A stretch of DNA of 64,000 nt from Candidatus Gastranaerophilales bacterium (GCA_910587815.1 CAJUNK010000002.1:62001-126000); one strand, 5' to 3'. Positions 15,360-25,550 are shown, numbered from the stretch's first letter. Notes: a model not told the origin generated them from the letters alone. Made by a program: numbers and translations.

Positions 15360-18300
15360 CTAATTAATTTTCTTTGGTTCAGACACATAGAAAGAACGAT
15401 AATTTTTCACAAAATCTTCCATATTCATAGAAAATGCTTCAAAATCTACGCTAACACCTTCTTTCAAAGGGGAAACTTCTATGCCATAACTTCTTAGTAT
15501 TGCTTTTGAAAGTCCGCTTGAAATAGAATCAGACCCCCTCTTAAACGGAGCGTTTTGCGCTAAAAGCCAATGCATCTTTGCAACAGAATCTATAACAGTA
15601 TCTGTGCTTGGATTATTCATCTTCATTAAATCGTTATAGATATTTTCTGCATATTTAAAATTGTTTTCTCCAGCAGGATGCCAGAGGGTCGCTTGGCCAG
15701 TATCAAAATTTAAATCAACCCGCGTAGTACTTGCAAGGGGGAATTCTAATGAAGCTTTGTTATACAAAACACAGTTGCCTCCTGTGTTATCAGCAGCGGC
15801 AGCTAGTTTATCTATAAAATATGAATATCTGCCAGTAGTAATAGGTGTCATGAGGCTTTCGCCAGGATTTTTCAACAAACCGTAATCATTCATCATAGCA
15901 CTATCAATGCGACCAGTTCCATTTTTAGCAGGATTTGCAGCATCAGCTTGAATTTGTCTTGTTTCATTCACAAAAAACGATACAACTTCAGTATATTCAG
16001 CCCCCATAGAAACAAGTTCTGATGTATCTTCAGTGGCTTTTGCCATTTTTGTGCCCCAATCTGTGTCACGACCATAACCTTGAACATTTACAAAAAACAT
16101 CTCCGCATCAAGGTTTTGTTTTCCAGTTTTTGGGTCAATGGATAATTTATATTCATATTGATGTTGAGCTGTTCCTGATATTTTTGCGCTTGCATCAAAA
16201 ATATTCTCGCCTGATTTTATTAAATTTGCATAACTTGCAAATTCATCCGCACTCCATTTAAAATCAGCTTTATCCATTATTCTATTCAGTGTTAGTTTGT
16301 TATCACTGTATTTTGCAAGGTCATTGTAAACATTCCAATGGTCTGCGCTCCAATTTGCTTTAATACCTTTAGATGCCATATCAGCATCAATTCCCGAAGT
16401 TACAAGCGTGGTAAAATTGGAAAAATCATCTGCGGACCATTTCATATCAAACTTATACTGCATATCATCAAGTGTGTATCTATTATTAACATAAGCAGAC
16501 AATTTTTGATATGAATCCCAGTGTTTATCTGTCCAATTTGCATCTAGACCATTTTTTAAAAAATAAGTATCGACACCTTTATTTGAAAGTTCAACATATT
16601 TATCACACTTTATAGCATCCCAGCCTTTATTTATGCATTCAACAATATCTTTTGAATACATGCCAGCATCATTTAATTTAGCTCCAAGTTCAAACTGTTC
16701 ACCACTCCAGCCTGATTTCATACCTGCTGCAACACTTTCACCATCTAAGCCTGATTTTACATACTTAGCAAAATCAGAAACTGTATCAGCTTGCATTTTA
16801 TCAAGGATAAACCACTGTGCATCACTAGATTTCACACCACGGTTTAAAAGGTCAAGATACTGGCTTCGCTGGGTATCATCCCATTTCAACCTGTCTGCAA
16901 TATCTTTATTAGCACCTGTTAATTCTGTCATTTCTTGTTTTAGTAAAGTTTCAGCTTGTGTACTATTTACAGATGCACCTAAATCAGTATCATTTGCACT
17001 TGCATTAAATTGTTTAAAATGAGACTCTATTTGCGCGCTAGAAAAACCTTTTTCTTTTAGATAATTCTTAGCACCATCAATATCATTGTTTTTGAATAAC
17101 TCATCAGCAGCATCAAAACTTTCTTTTGCATAAGAATTTACCTTTGCACCTGCAAGACCTGTAATTATGCCCATTAACTGGCTAATACCTTCACCGGTGA
17201 GATTCACATCACCTGTTATAACTAAATCTGTAAGCAAGCTCAACGTTGCATCAGCCCCTATTTGAGATGCGTATGCCAAGGCTTTACTTTGGGTGGCATT
17301 CAGCACTTCGTTTTTTACACCCATAGAAACACCATTTATTTTGCTGCCGCTATATAAAAGGGCAAGTTCTGTGATACTTTCTTTTGCAAGCCCCAAAGCC
17401 TCGTCTTTTGATAATCCGTTTTCTGATGTCAAATTATCAGCAAGTTCAATTGCATTATCACCAAACATACCGCCTATTGCAGTCCATTTACCGGCATTCA
17501 TCATTGCAACCCCAGCACCTGCCGCAGGCGGAAAAGCCAAACAAACAATGCCGCCTGTAGCCATTAAACCAAGTCCGCATTTTTGGGTTATAGAACCTAA
17601 TTTATCAGCAAACCCGTTTTGTTCTGCACAATATCTATCTATTAATTTTTGGAAAGAATTTCCTTTGCCAAAAGATTTTAATTGTTTGGATACAGTTTCA
17701 TTCTGCAATTCTTCAAGACTGCATCCGATAGTTTTTTCAATATTGCTTGTAAAATCATCAGTATATTTATCAAGGTTGAAAAATCTTCCCATCGTATTCA
17801 TCATATTGGTAACATCAAAAATACTTTCAACTGTTGTTTCATATTCTGTACCATCAACAGGACCCATTGCACCCCATTCTTTAGGCCTTGTTATTACAAG
17901 TTCATTATTTTCGTTAATTTCAACAGAAGTTGGGTACCCAAATTCCTGCGGATTTTCCATAAAGGACTCTTGCAAAAGTTCATTTAGTTTCTTGCGGCCA
18001 AGCTCTTCACTGCCAAAATAATTTGCGTAAAGTTCAGAAACTTCGCCAAGATTTGACGCCTTTGATACATCTGATTTAAAATTTTCCGTCTTTACAAGCC
18101 CAGACACTGCAAGAGAATATGTGTATGATGTTTCCATATACTCTGAAATATTGTCTTTATTATATTCAACACCAGTCCAATTTTTAAAAACTTCTTCAAA
18201 AGATTTATCACTATTTCCGTTTATGGCATCTTTCATTTCTTTTAACATCTGCTCTTGTTCTTTTATTGCAGAATTTATATCTTCCCTTGCGACACCAAGG

Positions 18301-19496
18301 TCTGTTAGTTGTTTTGCCCAGTTATAAGCATCGCTTATGGAACCATCTTCCTTTTCCTGTTTTTCAAACTGCGTTTTCATACTGTTTAGATTGTTTTCAA
18401 AAAAATCAACCGTAACTGCCTGCATTTCTTCTTCAGGCGTTAATGCATGATTATATGCAGATGTTTTTGTTTTTGTGATATCAATAGCTTCATTAATAGA
18501 TTTTTCATCCAGTATTTGGATTGAAGAAAGCGCAGCAGAATTAATATTTTTATCATATACAGAATTTACACTTCCATTCTTGCCTGCTTTAATATTGCCT
18601 ATTTTGGAATTATTCACAATGGTATTATTAACACCTTTTGAATCATCAAGAGTATTTATTTGAGAATTTGAAACATTTATAATGTCATTTCCTTTACCAC
18701 TAGACAATTTTTCAACACCGGTTGCGTTATTTACAACAATGGTATCATCATCCTTATCGCCATATATTGTATGTATTATAGAATCATTTACAAAAATGCC
18801 ATCTTTACCATCATCACCTTTTATTGAAAATATATTTGATTTATTCACCTGAATATAATCATCTCCACCTCCGCCTTTTATAGTGCCATCAGAAGCAGAA
18901 TTTTCAATGTTGATTTTATCATTCCCTTTTCCCGCATTAATATTTTTTACTTTAGAATTAGATACATTTATTTCATCATGACCTTTGCCTGTTTCTATTT
19001 TTTCTATTTCACTATTAAAAATTTCAAGAAAATCATTACCGCTATTTAGGGAAATTTTATCAAGAATACTATCATATATAGTTAATTTTGTATCTTTGCT
19101 GCCACCTTTGATAGTAGCATTATTCAAGCCTGCAACAACAATTTCACCTGTTTTTGCATTTTGCTTTACAACAACATTATCAATGTTATCAAGTTTTATT
19201 TTTATACCATCAGATGCAGTATAGGTATATCCGCCGGTTTTAACTCCCAAAACTTTGTTTGCAGCAGGATTTATATCCTGCCAATCTGAAGAATTATATT
19301 TATCTTTTGGAAAAGTTTCAAGAGCTTTGCCAAATGAGGCTGTTTGCAATGTATCCTCTGAATTTTTTACAGAAGAAGTTTTGGCTTTTGCAGCCGTATT
19401 TTGCTGTGTCTTACTGGTATCACCTGCTGATTTTACAGTGGATACATCCTGTGTGCTTTTTGAACCTTTTATAAATTGTGATATTTTAATACCCAT
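15360..19496 (-). CDS. 1378-residue modular protein, beta-solenoid plus helical repeats
   Basis: A large lineage-specific protein. In order: a polar N-terminal tail with an ASFGK motif at 53-57; about residues 90-330 a beta-solenoid of roughly 20-residue turns (pattern x-I-x-x-G-x-G-x-D-x-I-x-V-x-N-S, RTX/calcium-repeat-like); helical stretches to about 640; a hydrophobic segment near 640-690 (GLGLMATGGIVCLAF and PAAGAGVAMM); more helices; about 890-1120 tandem helical repeats of about 33 residues each with a Trp (SADDF, SADHW, SADEF); and a C-terminal domain from about 1190 with HWLLAQNAPFKRGSDSI, which faintly recalls effector/Fic-like loops. No classical signal peptide. No close family known to me; a secreted effector or toxin-like protein is a guess. 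The ribosome site is weak. Confidence 0.7.
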   Translation of the reverse strand: MGIKISQFIKGSKSTQDVSTVKSAGDTSKTQQNTAAKAKTSSVKNSEDTLQTASFGKALETFPKDKYNSSDWQDINPAANKVLGVKTGGYTYTASDGIKIKLDNIDNVVVKQNAKTGEIVVAGLNNATIKGGSKDTKLTIYDSILDKISLNSGNDFLEIFNSEIEKIETGKGHDEINVSNSKVKNINAGKGNDKINIENSASDGTIKGGGGDDYIQVNKSNIFSIKGDDGKDGIFVNDSIIHTIYGDKDDDTIVVNNATGVEKLSSGKGNDIINVSNSQINTLDDSKGVNNTIVNNSKIGNIKAGKNGSVNSVYDKNINSAALSSIQILDEKSINEAIDITKTKTSAYNHALTPEEEMQAVTVDFFENNLNSMKTQFEKQEKEDGSISDAYNWAKQLTDLGVAREDINSAIKEQEQMLKEMKDAINGNSDKSFEEVFKNWTGVEYNKDNISEYMETSYTYSLAVSGLVKTENFKSDVSKASNLGEVSELYANYFGSEELGRKKLNELLQESFMENPQEFGYPTSVEINENNELVITRPKEWGAMGPVDGTEYETTVESIFDVTNMMNTMGRFFNLDKYTDDFTSNIEKTIGCSLEELQNETVSKQLKSFGKGNSFQKLIDRYCAEQNGFADKLGSITQKCGLGLMATGGIVCLAFPPAAGAGVAMMNAGKWTAIGGMFGDNAIELADNLTSENGLSKDEALGLAKESITELALLYSGSKINGVSMGVKNEVLNATQSKALAYASQIGADATLSLLTDLVITGDVNLTGEGISQLMGIITGLAGAKVNSYAKESFDAADELFKNNDIDGAKNYLKEKGFSSAQIESHFKQFNASANDTDLGASVNSTQAETLLKQEMTELTGANKDIADRLKWDDTQRSQYLDLLNRGVKSSDAQWFILDKMQADTVSDFAKYVKSGLDGESVAAGMKSGWSGEQFELGAKLNDAGMYSKDIVECINKGWDAIKCDKYVELSNKGVDTYFLKNGLDANWTDKHWDSYQKLSAYVNNRYTLDDMQYKFDMKWSADDFSNFTTLVTSGIDADMASKGIKANWSADHWNVYNDLAKYSDNKLTLNRIMDKADFKWSADEFASYANLIKSGENIFDASAKISGTAQHQYEYKLSIDPKTGKQNLDAEMFFVNVQGYGRDTDWGTKMAKATEDTSELVSMGAEYTEVVSFFVNETRQIQADAANPAKNGTGRIDSAMMNDYGLLKNPGESLMTPITTGRYSYFIDKLAAAADNTGGNCVLYNKASLEFPLASTTRVDLNFDTGQATLWHPAGENNFKYAENIYNDLMKMNNPSTDTVIDSVAKMHWLLAQNAPFKRGSDSISSGLSKAILRSYGIEVSPLKEGVSVDFEAFSMNMEDFVKNYRSFYVSEPKKIN

Positions 19497-19611
19497 ATTT
19501 TTACCGATACAACTTCCTTGATGGTTAAATTTTATATCGGCAAAATAGGTATTAATTTTATACTATGTGAACTTTTTGTTACATATTTATATAATTTTAA
19601 TAGTAAATCTT

Positions 19612-22503
19612 TTATGCTAAAGAAAAAATTTCATAAATTTCATCATCAGATAATTCTGTGATGATTTTTTCACCTGTAAATACAGCAGCATCTGCAAGTT
19701 CACGTTTATCTTTTATTATCTTGTCAATCTTTTCTTCGAAGGTGGAAAGTGTTATAAACCTGTGCACCATAACATTTTTATCTTGCCCAATACGATAGGT
19801 TCTATCTGTCGCCTGATCTTCAACAGCAGGATTCCACCATAAATCATAATGAATTACATTGCTTGCAGATGTTAAATTCAGCCCTAAACCGCCTGCTTTC
19901 AATGATAATATCATAATTTTCTTTTTAATATTTTCGCTAAATTCTTTTATCATCTCCTCACGGGCTTTTACATTTAAAGAACCATGGAAAAATAATGGCG
20001 CTGTATCAAATTCATTTGCAATAATCTTTTCTAAAATAGAACCCATTTCTTTGTATTGTGTAAAAATCAATACCTTTTCATCATTATCCAAGATATTAGT
20101 TAAAATTGACATCAGTTTTTCTGTTTTACCCGATGCACTTCTTCCCATATCACCATGTTTTAAATAGTGATAAGGGTGATTACACACTTGTTTTAAGGAT
20201 GTAATAAGTTTAAATATAGCACCGCGCCTGTTTATGCCTTCTTTTGCAGATTGCACTTCCTGCATAGATTGGTTTAAAACACGCTCATAAAGCGCTGCCT
20301 GAGGTTTAGTAAGATAACAAAATTCATCCAGCACAACCTTTTCAGGCAAATCAGATATAATCATTTTGTCTGTTTTTAAACGTCTTAACATAAATGGAGA
20401 AATTGCTCTTTTAAGCTTTTCTGCTCTTTGATTTTCCTTAAATCTTTCAATCGGTATAGAATAATTCTTGCCAAAATCATTGATAGAACCCAAATAACCT
20501 TTATTTATAAAATCAAATATACTCCACAATTCTGACAATCTATTTTCCACAGGAGTACCTGTCATTGCAATTTTCATACTGGATTTAATTGATTTTACTG
20601 CTTGTGTTTGTGATGTAGATGGATTTTTAATATTTTGTGCTTCATCTATTATGACTAAATCCCATGCATGTTTTTTGAATTCTTCAATATCTATCCTCAA
20701 AATTGCATAAGTAGTTAAAATTACATCATTATCAATATTAAATTCGCGGTTAAAACCATGGTATGTATAAACATCTAAATTTGGTGCAAAGTTTTCAAAT
20801 TCTCTTTCCCAGTTACCAAGAAGTGTTGTAGGACAAATAACGACAACAGGTTTTTTAAGCTTCTTTTCTTCCTTTAATTTTAAAATTAGACTTATAACCT
20901 GAATCGTCTTACCAAGACCCATATCATCTGCTATACAACAGCCAAAGCCTTTATTTACATTTGTATAAAGCCATCTAAAGCCAACCTCTTGATAAGGTCT
21001 CAAAGTACCCAATAAAGCAGCTGGTAAAGCTATTTCTTCCACTTTTGTAAAGTTGCTGATAACCTTTGCAAATGCTTCATCATAATCAAAATCATATTCA
21101 TCAATTTTACCTGACAAGCTGTGATGCAAAAGCTCCATTTTATTCATAACAAAATCAGGCTTCTTCTTTAAGCGCTCTAAAAGCTTTTCTGTTTCTTCTT
21201 TATCTATTAAGATATATTTATCTTTATACTGTATAAGACCATTCGTATTAGCTGCCAATTTTTGGAATTCTTCTGCTGAAATTTTCTCATTATCTCCAAG
21301 CGCAACTTCTATTGAAAAATCCATAATTTCATCCAGCGAAATTGTAGAAGAATTTGACATATTCAGTAATTCTTCAATATCGCCGATTCTTTTTTGTTTT
21401 ATTCTTGCATTAATTGAAGCTCTTGGAATGATTACATTATCCATGCCTTTTGGCAAATTTACTTCCATATCGGCTTGCGCCAGATAATAAGTAATTTGGG
21501 TAATCATTTTGTATACGCCTGATAAATCAAGCTCAAGTGTAGTGTCTTCTAAATCTTCAATATATTTTGTGGCCCAATTTATTTGTTTTTCAATTATGGT
21601 TTTATCTGCTTCGTTTAAATTTTCAAGCTCATATAATTCGCCTGTTTGCTTGTTTTTTGCAGAAATTTTGAGCAAAAATTTATCTTCAGCATCTTCAATT
21701 TTTTCAATATTAAACACAGGAACAACATCATAAGTTCCAAGGCTCATCTCATCCAGCCATGTTTGGATATCTTCACCCAAATCATTGCCTTTCAACATTC
21801 TTTTATGGATGGATGATTTTACAAAATATGGCGCAGATTTTAAATCTTTGAATTTAAAATGCTTAACATTTAAAAAATTAAATATTAAATAATTTAAATA
21901 TCTTTCAACAAGTTTTTTGGACGTTTCAATATCTAAAAAATCATTGTTAATAATTTCAAGATAGGCATTCAGATAATCTTTATTTCTAAAATATGGTTCC
22001 CAAATAATTGAAAATGTATCTTTTTTAAATTTTACAGATGGAATAAAATTTAATTTTTCAATGGTTTTCTTTACAAAGGTTGTGAAATGGAAATAAAACT
22101 TATAATTTTCAGTTAAATCATCTGTTATTTCAATGTTTTCACCTAAACCAGTAAAATATTCAAAAAATAAATCTAAAGGAATTGAATAGCCGTATTTATC
22201 CCCTTTGTATTCAGCCTTCAGACGATAAAGAGAACCTTTTGATTTAAGGTAATAGTCAAAATTATAAGGCGGGGTTATAAAAATTTCTGCATTATTATTG
22301 TTATTTTCAAAGAAAATATCAGTAGACCTTAAAATGGGATTTTTAGTATCAAATGTATCTGCAAATTCTTCTTCTATAAGCTCATAAATAAGAGATAATG
22401 TGTATCTGAAATCCTTATTTTTTTGAGTATAAGGGTTTGAACCCAAATTCAAAAGCAATTTCTCTACATCATTTTTCTTAAATGTTAAATTCTCGTATTT
22501 CAT
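19612..22503 (-). CDS. SNF2-family DEAD/H-box helicase
   Basis: A 963-residue Swi2/Snf2-type ATPase that moves along double-stranded DNA or remodels protein-DNA complexes. The first ~470 residues are a variable region without named motifs. The ATPase follows: Walker A in DDMGLGKTIQV, the DEAH-equivalent IDEAQNIKNP, motif III TGTPVENRLSELW and, in the second lobe, GGLGLNLTSASNVI and DQATDRTYRIGQ. It is the bacterial RapA/HepA-related type. It diverges from the PSP1 gene across a 58-bp spacer; no restriction or defence genes are adjacent, so a housekeeping or repair role fits better than phage defence. Confidence 0.92.
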   Translation of the reverse strand: MKYENLTFKKNDVEKLLLNLGSNPYTQKNKDFRYTLSLIYELIEEEFADTFDTKNPILRSTDIFFENNNNNAEIFITPPYNFDYYLKSKGSLYRLKAEYKGDKYGYSIPLDLFFEYFTGLGENIEITDDLTENYKFYFHFTTFVKKTIEKLNFIPSVKFKKDTFSIIWEPYFRNKDYLNAYLEIINNDFLDIETSKKLVERYLNYLIFNFLNVKHFKFKDLKSAPYFVKSSIHKRMLKGNDLGEDIQTWLDEMSLGTYDVVPVFNIEKIEDAEDKFLLKISAKNKQTGELYELENLNEADKTIIEKQINWATKYIEDLEDTTLELDLSGVYKMITQITYYLAQADMEVNLPKGMDNVIIPRASINARIKQKRIGDIEELLNMSNSSTISLDEIMDFSIEVALGDNEKISAEEFQKLAANTNGLIQYKDKYILIDKEETEKLLERLKKKPDFVMNKMELLHHSLSGKIDEYDFDYDEAFAKVISNFTKVEEIALPAALLGTLRPYQEVGFRWLYTNVNKGFGCCIADDMGLGKTIQVISLILKLKEEKKLKKPVVVICPTTLLGNWEREFENFAPNLDVYTYHGFNREFNIDNDVILTTYAILRIDIEEFKKHAWDLVIIDEAQNIKNPSTSQTQAVKSIKSSMKIAMTGTPVENRLSELWSIFDFINKGYLGSINDFGKNYSIPIERFKENQRAEKLKRAISPFMLRRLKTDKMIISDLPEKVVLDEFCYLTKPQAALYERVLNQSMQEVQSAKEGINRRGAIFKLITSLKQVCNHPYHYLKHGDMGRSASGKTEKLMSILTNILDNDEKVLIFTQYKEMGSILEKIIANEFDTAPLFFHGSLNVKAREEMIKEFSENIKKKIMILSLKAGGLGLNLTSASNVIHYDLWWNPAVEDQATDRTYRIGQDKNVMVHRFITLSTFEEKIDKIIKDKRELADAAVFTGEKIITELSDDEIYEIFSLA

Positions 22504-22537
22504 TGTTTTCTTATTTTATTATAAAAACAATTTGTTG

Positions 22538-22543
22538 TATAAT
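22538..22543 (+). promoter_or_regulatory. -10 box before the PSP1 gene
   Basis: TATAAT ends 18 bases before the ATG at 22562 and an AGAGGA ribosome site lies between them, giving a short ordinary leader. Confidence 0.45.
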
Positions 22544-22561
22544 AGTTTTAGAGGATTTTGA

Positions 22562-23482
22562 ATGAAATTTGCAGTAAGAATTATTAAAAATCAGTTTTAT
22601 CCCCTAAAAATAAGTGAAGGCGCCAATCTTCACCATGGACAGATGGTGCTTGTGCGCACTGAAAAAGGTGAAGAAGCCCACAAAGTTTTCCTTGTAAATT
22701 CTGAAATACAAAGACAATGGGAAAAATTTAAACCTGAGCCTTTGCCCTTCATCAGAATAATGAATCAACATGATTTAGCAGAGCTTGATGAGATTAAAAA
22801 ACTTGAAATTCAGGCATTATATAAATGCAGAGAGCTTGCAGAAAAAAGAAAATTATCCATGAACCTTGTACAAACAAGGTATACATTTGATAGAAAAAAA
22901 ATAACATTTTATTATACAGCACCGGAACGTGTGGATTTCCGTGAGCTTTTAAAAGATTTAACCCAAGAATTTAAAAGGGTAAGAATTGATTTAAGGCACA
23001 TTGGCGTACGCGATGAAACCAGCATACTTCAAGGCATTGGCGTATGCGGGCAAACATATTGCTGTTGTAGTTTTTTAAAGAAATTTGAATCTGTTAATAC
23101 AAAGCTTGCAAAAGACCAGGGAATTCCAATGACACCTGGAAAAATAACCGGTTCTTGCGGAAGATTATTGTGCTGTCTTAATTATGAATATTCTAATTAC
23201 CTGGAAGCTGCAAAAACACTGCCTCCTGTAGGTTCTGGCGTTATGACACCTGATGGCATAGGAAAAGTTGCCGTTTTAAATTTCTTGAAAAATTCTGTTG
23301 GAGTAAAATTAGAAGATGGCAAAATAAAAGATTATTTAAAAGATGACATTGAAATGATTGATGGCGAAGTAAATATTGAAATAGAAGGCACAGATAACCG
23401 CCTGAATTATTCTGATAGCGACGAAACAATTGATATTAAAGCGTTGGATAATGATAAAAATTCTTCGACCGGGAATATTTAA
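22562..23482 (+). CDS. PSP1-domain protein (YaaT/RicT-like)
   Basis: A 306-residue PSP1-domain protein of the YaaT/RicT family. In Bacillus, RicT works with RicA and RicF in an Fe-S complex that controls RNase Y. Here the PSP1 core spans about residues 55-230 and includes the cysteine-rich run CGQTYCCCSF and GSCGRLLCCLNYEY, which matches the metal/cluster-binding cysteines of the family. The last 60 residues are acidic and Asp/Asn-rich. Ten bases separate it from rsfS, so the two form an operon. The partners RicA/RicF are not in this window. Confidence 0.88.
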   Translation: MKFAVRIIKNQFYPLKISEGANLHHGQMVLVRTEKGEEAHKVFLVNSEIQRQWEKFKPEPLPFIRIMNQHDLAELDEIKKLEIQALYKCRELAEKRKLSMNLVQTRYTFDRKKITFYYTAPERVDFRELLKDLTQEFKRVRIDLRHIGVRDETSILQGIGVCGQTYCCCSFLKKFESVNTKLAKDQGIPMTPGKITGSCGRLLCCLNYEYSNYLEAAKTLPPVGSGVMTPDGIGKVAVLNFLKNSVGVKLEDGKIKDYLKDDIEMIDGEVNIEIEGTDNRLNYSDSDETIDIKALDNDKNSSTGNI

Positions 23483-23491
23483 AGAGGGTTT

Positions 23492-23890
23492 ATGACAGAA
23501 AAAGAAATATCAAGCAAAAAATTATCAAGTGTTATTGCAAGAATTTTAGATGACAGGAAGGCATCTGATATTTTGGTTTTAAATGTAGCGAATGTGTGCG
23601 TTTTATCGGATTATTTTGTTATAGCGTCTGCTTCATCTGCAACACAGGTAAAAGGCCTTACATCTTCTTTAAGAGAAAAAGTTAAAGAACTTTTCGGCCG
23701 TATTCCAAACGGCGATGAAAATGACCTTAAAAACAGATGGAATTTATTAGATTATGGCGATGTCATTGTACATATTATGTACAATGCTGAACGTGAAAAT
23801 TATGCATTAGAAAAATTTTGGAACCATGCCCTTAAAGTTTCAAGGGAAGAATGGGAAGAAGAATCAAAAGAATATGCTTTATATAAATAA
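23492..23890 (+). CDS. rsfS: Ribosome silencing factor RsfS
   Basis: A 132-residue RsfS/Iojap protein that binds L14 on the large subunit and blocks subunit joining when nutrients are scarce. The family core is clear: ASDILVLNVA, LSDYFVIASA, WNLLDYGDVIVHIM and ENYALEKFW. The N-terminal 15 residues are slightly longer than in E. coli. GAGGG-type ribosome site before the ATG; second gene of the PSP1-rsfS pair. Confidence 0.93.
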   Translation: MTEKEISSKKLSSVIARILDDRKASDILVLNVANVCVLSDYFVIASASSATQVKGLTSSLREKVKELFGRIPNGDENDLKNRWNLLDYGDVIVHIMYNAERENYALEKFWNHALKVSREEWEEESKEYALYK

Positions 23891-23938
23891 GTTTAAGAAA
23901 TTTTGAAATATTTCTAATTATATAGAATAATTCCATTA

Positions 23939-24172
23939 ATGCAACAGTTTGATTTAAGAGATTATATCAAAATTAAAAGACTTTAACTTGGTTTAAGTTT
24001 AAACAAATTTGCAATAAATTGCGAACTTGAATCATCCACAATAAGCCGAATTGAAAATAAAAAATATGATTTAAAATATCCTGTATTAGAAAAAATATCA
24101 AAAAGTTTCGGCCTTTCGCCTGCACAATTTTTGACAGAATATGAAAATTATTGTAAAAATTTAGAAAAATAG
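23939..24172 (+). pseudogene. XRE-family regulator broken by an in-frame stop
   Basis: Reading from the ATG gives MQQFDLRDYIKIKRL, then a TAA at codon 16, then LGLSLNKFAINCELESST and a normal remainder to a stop at 24172, all in one frame (78 codons). The conceptual protein is closely similar to the intact XRE regulator at 7460-7690 along its whole length (same MQQFDLRDYIK start, SRIENKKY core, EKI, FL-EYE end). Only the TAA breaks it. No start codon inside would give a complete HTH. It could be a recent pseudogene or a sequencing error. Confidence 0.8.
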
Positions 24173-24224
24173 TTTCACTATAATTATTCAACAAATAATT
24201 TAAAATGCGAATATGACAGTGTTT

Positions 24225-25550
24225 CTATTTTACTTTTACCCAAACTGTTGGCATTTCGATATCTTCTAAGCCTTTAACCTTTGAATAATGTACAGGTTTA
24301 AATCTGCCGTCACGTTCAAGTGCTTTGTGCATAGGTGTTTTCTTTAAAATTCTGACATCTGCCTGTCTTTTAAAGGCATCTGCTGCTATCTTAACAGTTT
24401 TCATAATCGCATCGTAATCTATTTGGTAATCCAAATCATTAGTAGCAATCTTTGTGCTTTTTGCGTATAAATTTGCATCCTGCATAACTTTAAGACTATC
24501 TTCAAATTCTTTTAATCTAGCTTTATAGGCTTTTGTATCGCCAAATTTTATCGTATCATCATCAGATATATCATTTGGGGCAATGAAAATATTATCATTC
24601 AAGGCGTCCCCAAGTACAAAAACGCCACCCGTTTCAAGCTTTTCATACACTTTATCAATAATTTCATCTGCAATTTTTTGTTTTTCCTCTAAAGTTTTAT
24701 CATCTTTTTTTATAAACATCTTCATTTCCTGAATTTCTTCTTCAGAAAAAGAATCTTCACCTAATTCATTAAGTGCAGCATTATGTGTATCCCCTTTGAA
24801 TATATTTTCGCCATCAAAATTTTCTAAAAGATGATAGAAAGCATTCCTAAAAAATATCGCACCTGCTTTTTTATCGCCATTTTCTTCATTTAATTTATAA
24901 ATATCGCCAGTTTTAAATTCCAAATTATTTTTTACATCATCATTTAATTTAAAGAAAATTTCTTTCTGAAATTCGGGCTTCGCTTGCATTATAGACATGA
25001 GAAAATTAGGAGAAGTGTTTAATTTTTCATCCGGCTTTTCTGTTGGTTCCATAATTCCATTAAACATCTTTGATAATTCTTCTTCTTTTTGTGTCTTTTG
25101 TGCCCCAGGCATTAAAAACGTATCCAAATAATTTCCAAATACACTGTAAATACCGTTATTTGCAAGTTCTATAGCATCTTCATTTAAATCTACCCCTGTT
25201 ATTTTAAATTTATCCCTTTCATCTCCTAAAAGAGCATATAAAGATATGGCTTCTTCGCCATCAGAACAAGCATAGTCTAATATTTGTGCACCATTTGGAA
25301 AATTTTCCTTTAAAGTTTCTGTCGTTTTTATAAGTGCATCATAATCCCTAAAAAAGCTGCTGTCTATGGGTTTTGAACCGGCACTCATTCTCATAAGACC
25401 ATTAAATGATATTTTTGCAGGCAAATAAGAATACTGGGGCAACTTAGTAGTATTTAAGGCAACTGTATTATTTTGTACTACATTTTGTTTGTCATTATTT
25501 ATTTTGCTAGCACTTACATATGATGCATTTGTAATAGCAGATAATTTCAT
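24225..25550 (-). CDS. CheR-like SAM methyltransferase with SFNG motif
   Basis: A 441-residue class I methyltransferase resembling CheR. Residues about 60-110 contain SSFFRDYDALIKTTETLK and the SAM loop QILDYACSDGEEAISLYALL; GVDLNEDAIELANNGIYS and later GAIFFRNAFYHLLENF match the CheR layout (DLN and FRN motifs). Long charged inserts and a C-terminal helical region are unlike CheR, and there is no chemotaxis gene nearby. The first 50 residues are a polar tail ending KISFNGLMRM. I chose the ATG at 25550, which has an AAAGGA site, over one eight codons upstream. The substrate is unknown. Confidence 0.75.
   Translation of the reverse strand: MKLSAITNASYVSASKINNDKQNVVQNNTVALNTTKLPQYSYLPAKISFNGLMRMSAGSKPIDSSFFRDYDALIKTTETLKENFPNGAQILDYACSDGEEAISLYALLGDERDKFKITGVDLNEDAIELANNGIYSVFGNYLDTFLMPGAQKTQKEEELSKMFNGIMEPTEKPDEKLNTSPNFLMSIMQAKPEFQKEIFFKLNDDVKNNLEFKTGDIYKLNEENGDKKAGAIFFRNAFYHLLENFDGENIFKGDTHNAALNELGEDSFSEEEIQEMKMFIKKDDKTLEEKQKIADEIIDKVYEKLETGGVFVLGDALNDNIFIAPNDISDDDTIKFGDTKAYKARLKEFEDSLKVMQDANLYAKSTKIATNDLDYQIDYDAIMKTVKIAADAFKRQADVRILKKTPMHKALERDGRFKPVHYSKVKGLEDIEMPTVWVKVK

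Noticed and set aside
17293..18021. 242-residue open frame on the plus strand
   Set aside because: It lies opposite the 1378-residue gene and mirrors its composition; it has no motif or ribosome site.
19612..22503. SNF2 helicase as part of a phage-defence island
   Set aside because: No nuclease, methylase or other defence gene adjoins it; its neighbours are housekeeping genes.
23939..24172. Recoding of TAA as a sense codon
   Set aside because: TAA, TAG and TGA all end normal genes in this window, so a changed code is not supported; a pseudogene is simpler.
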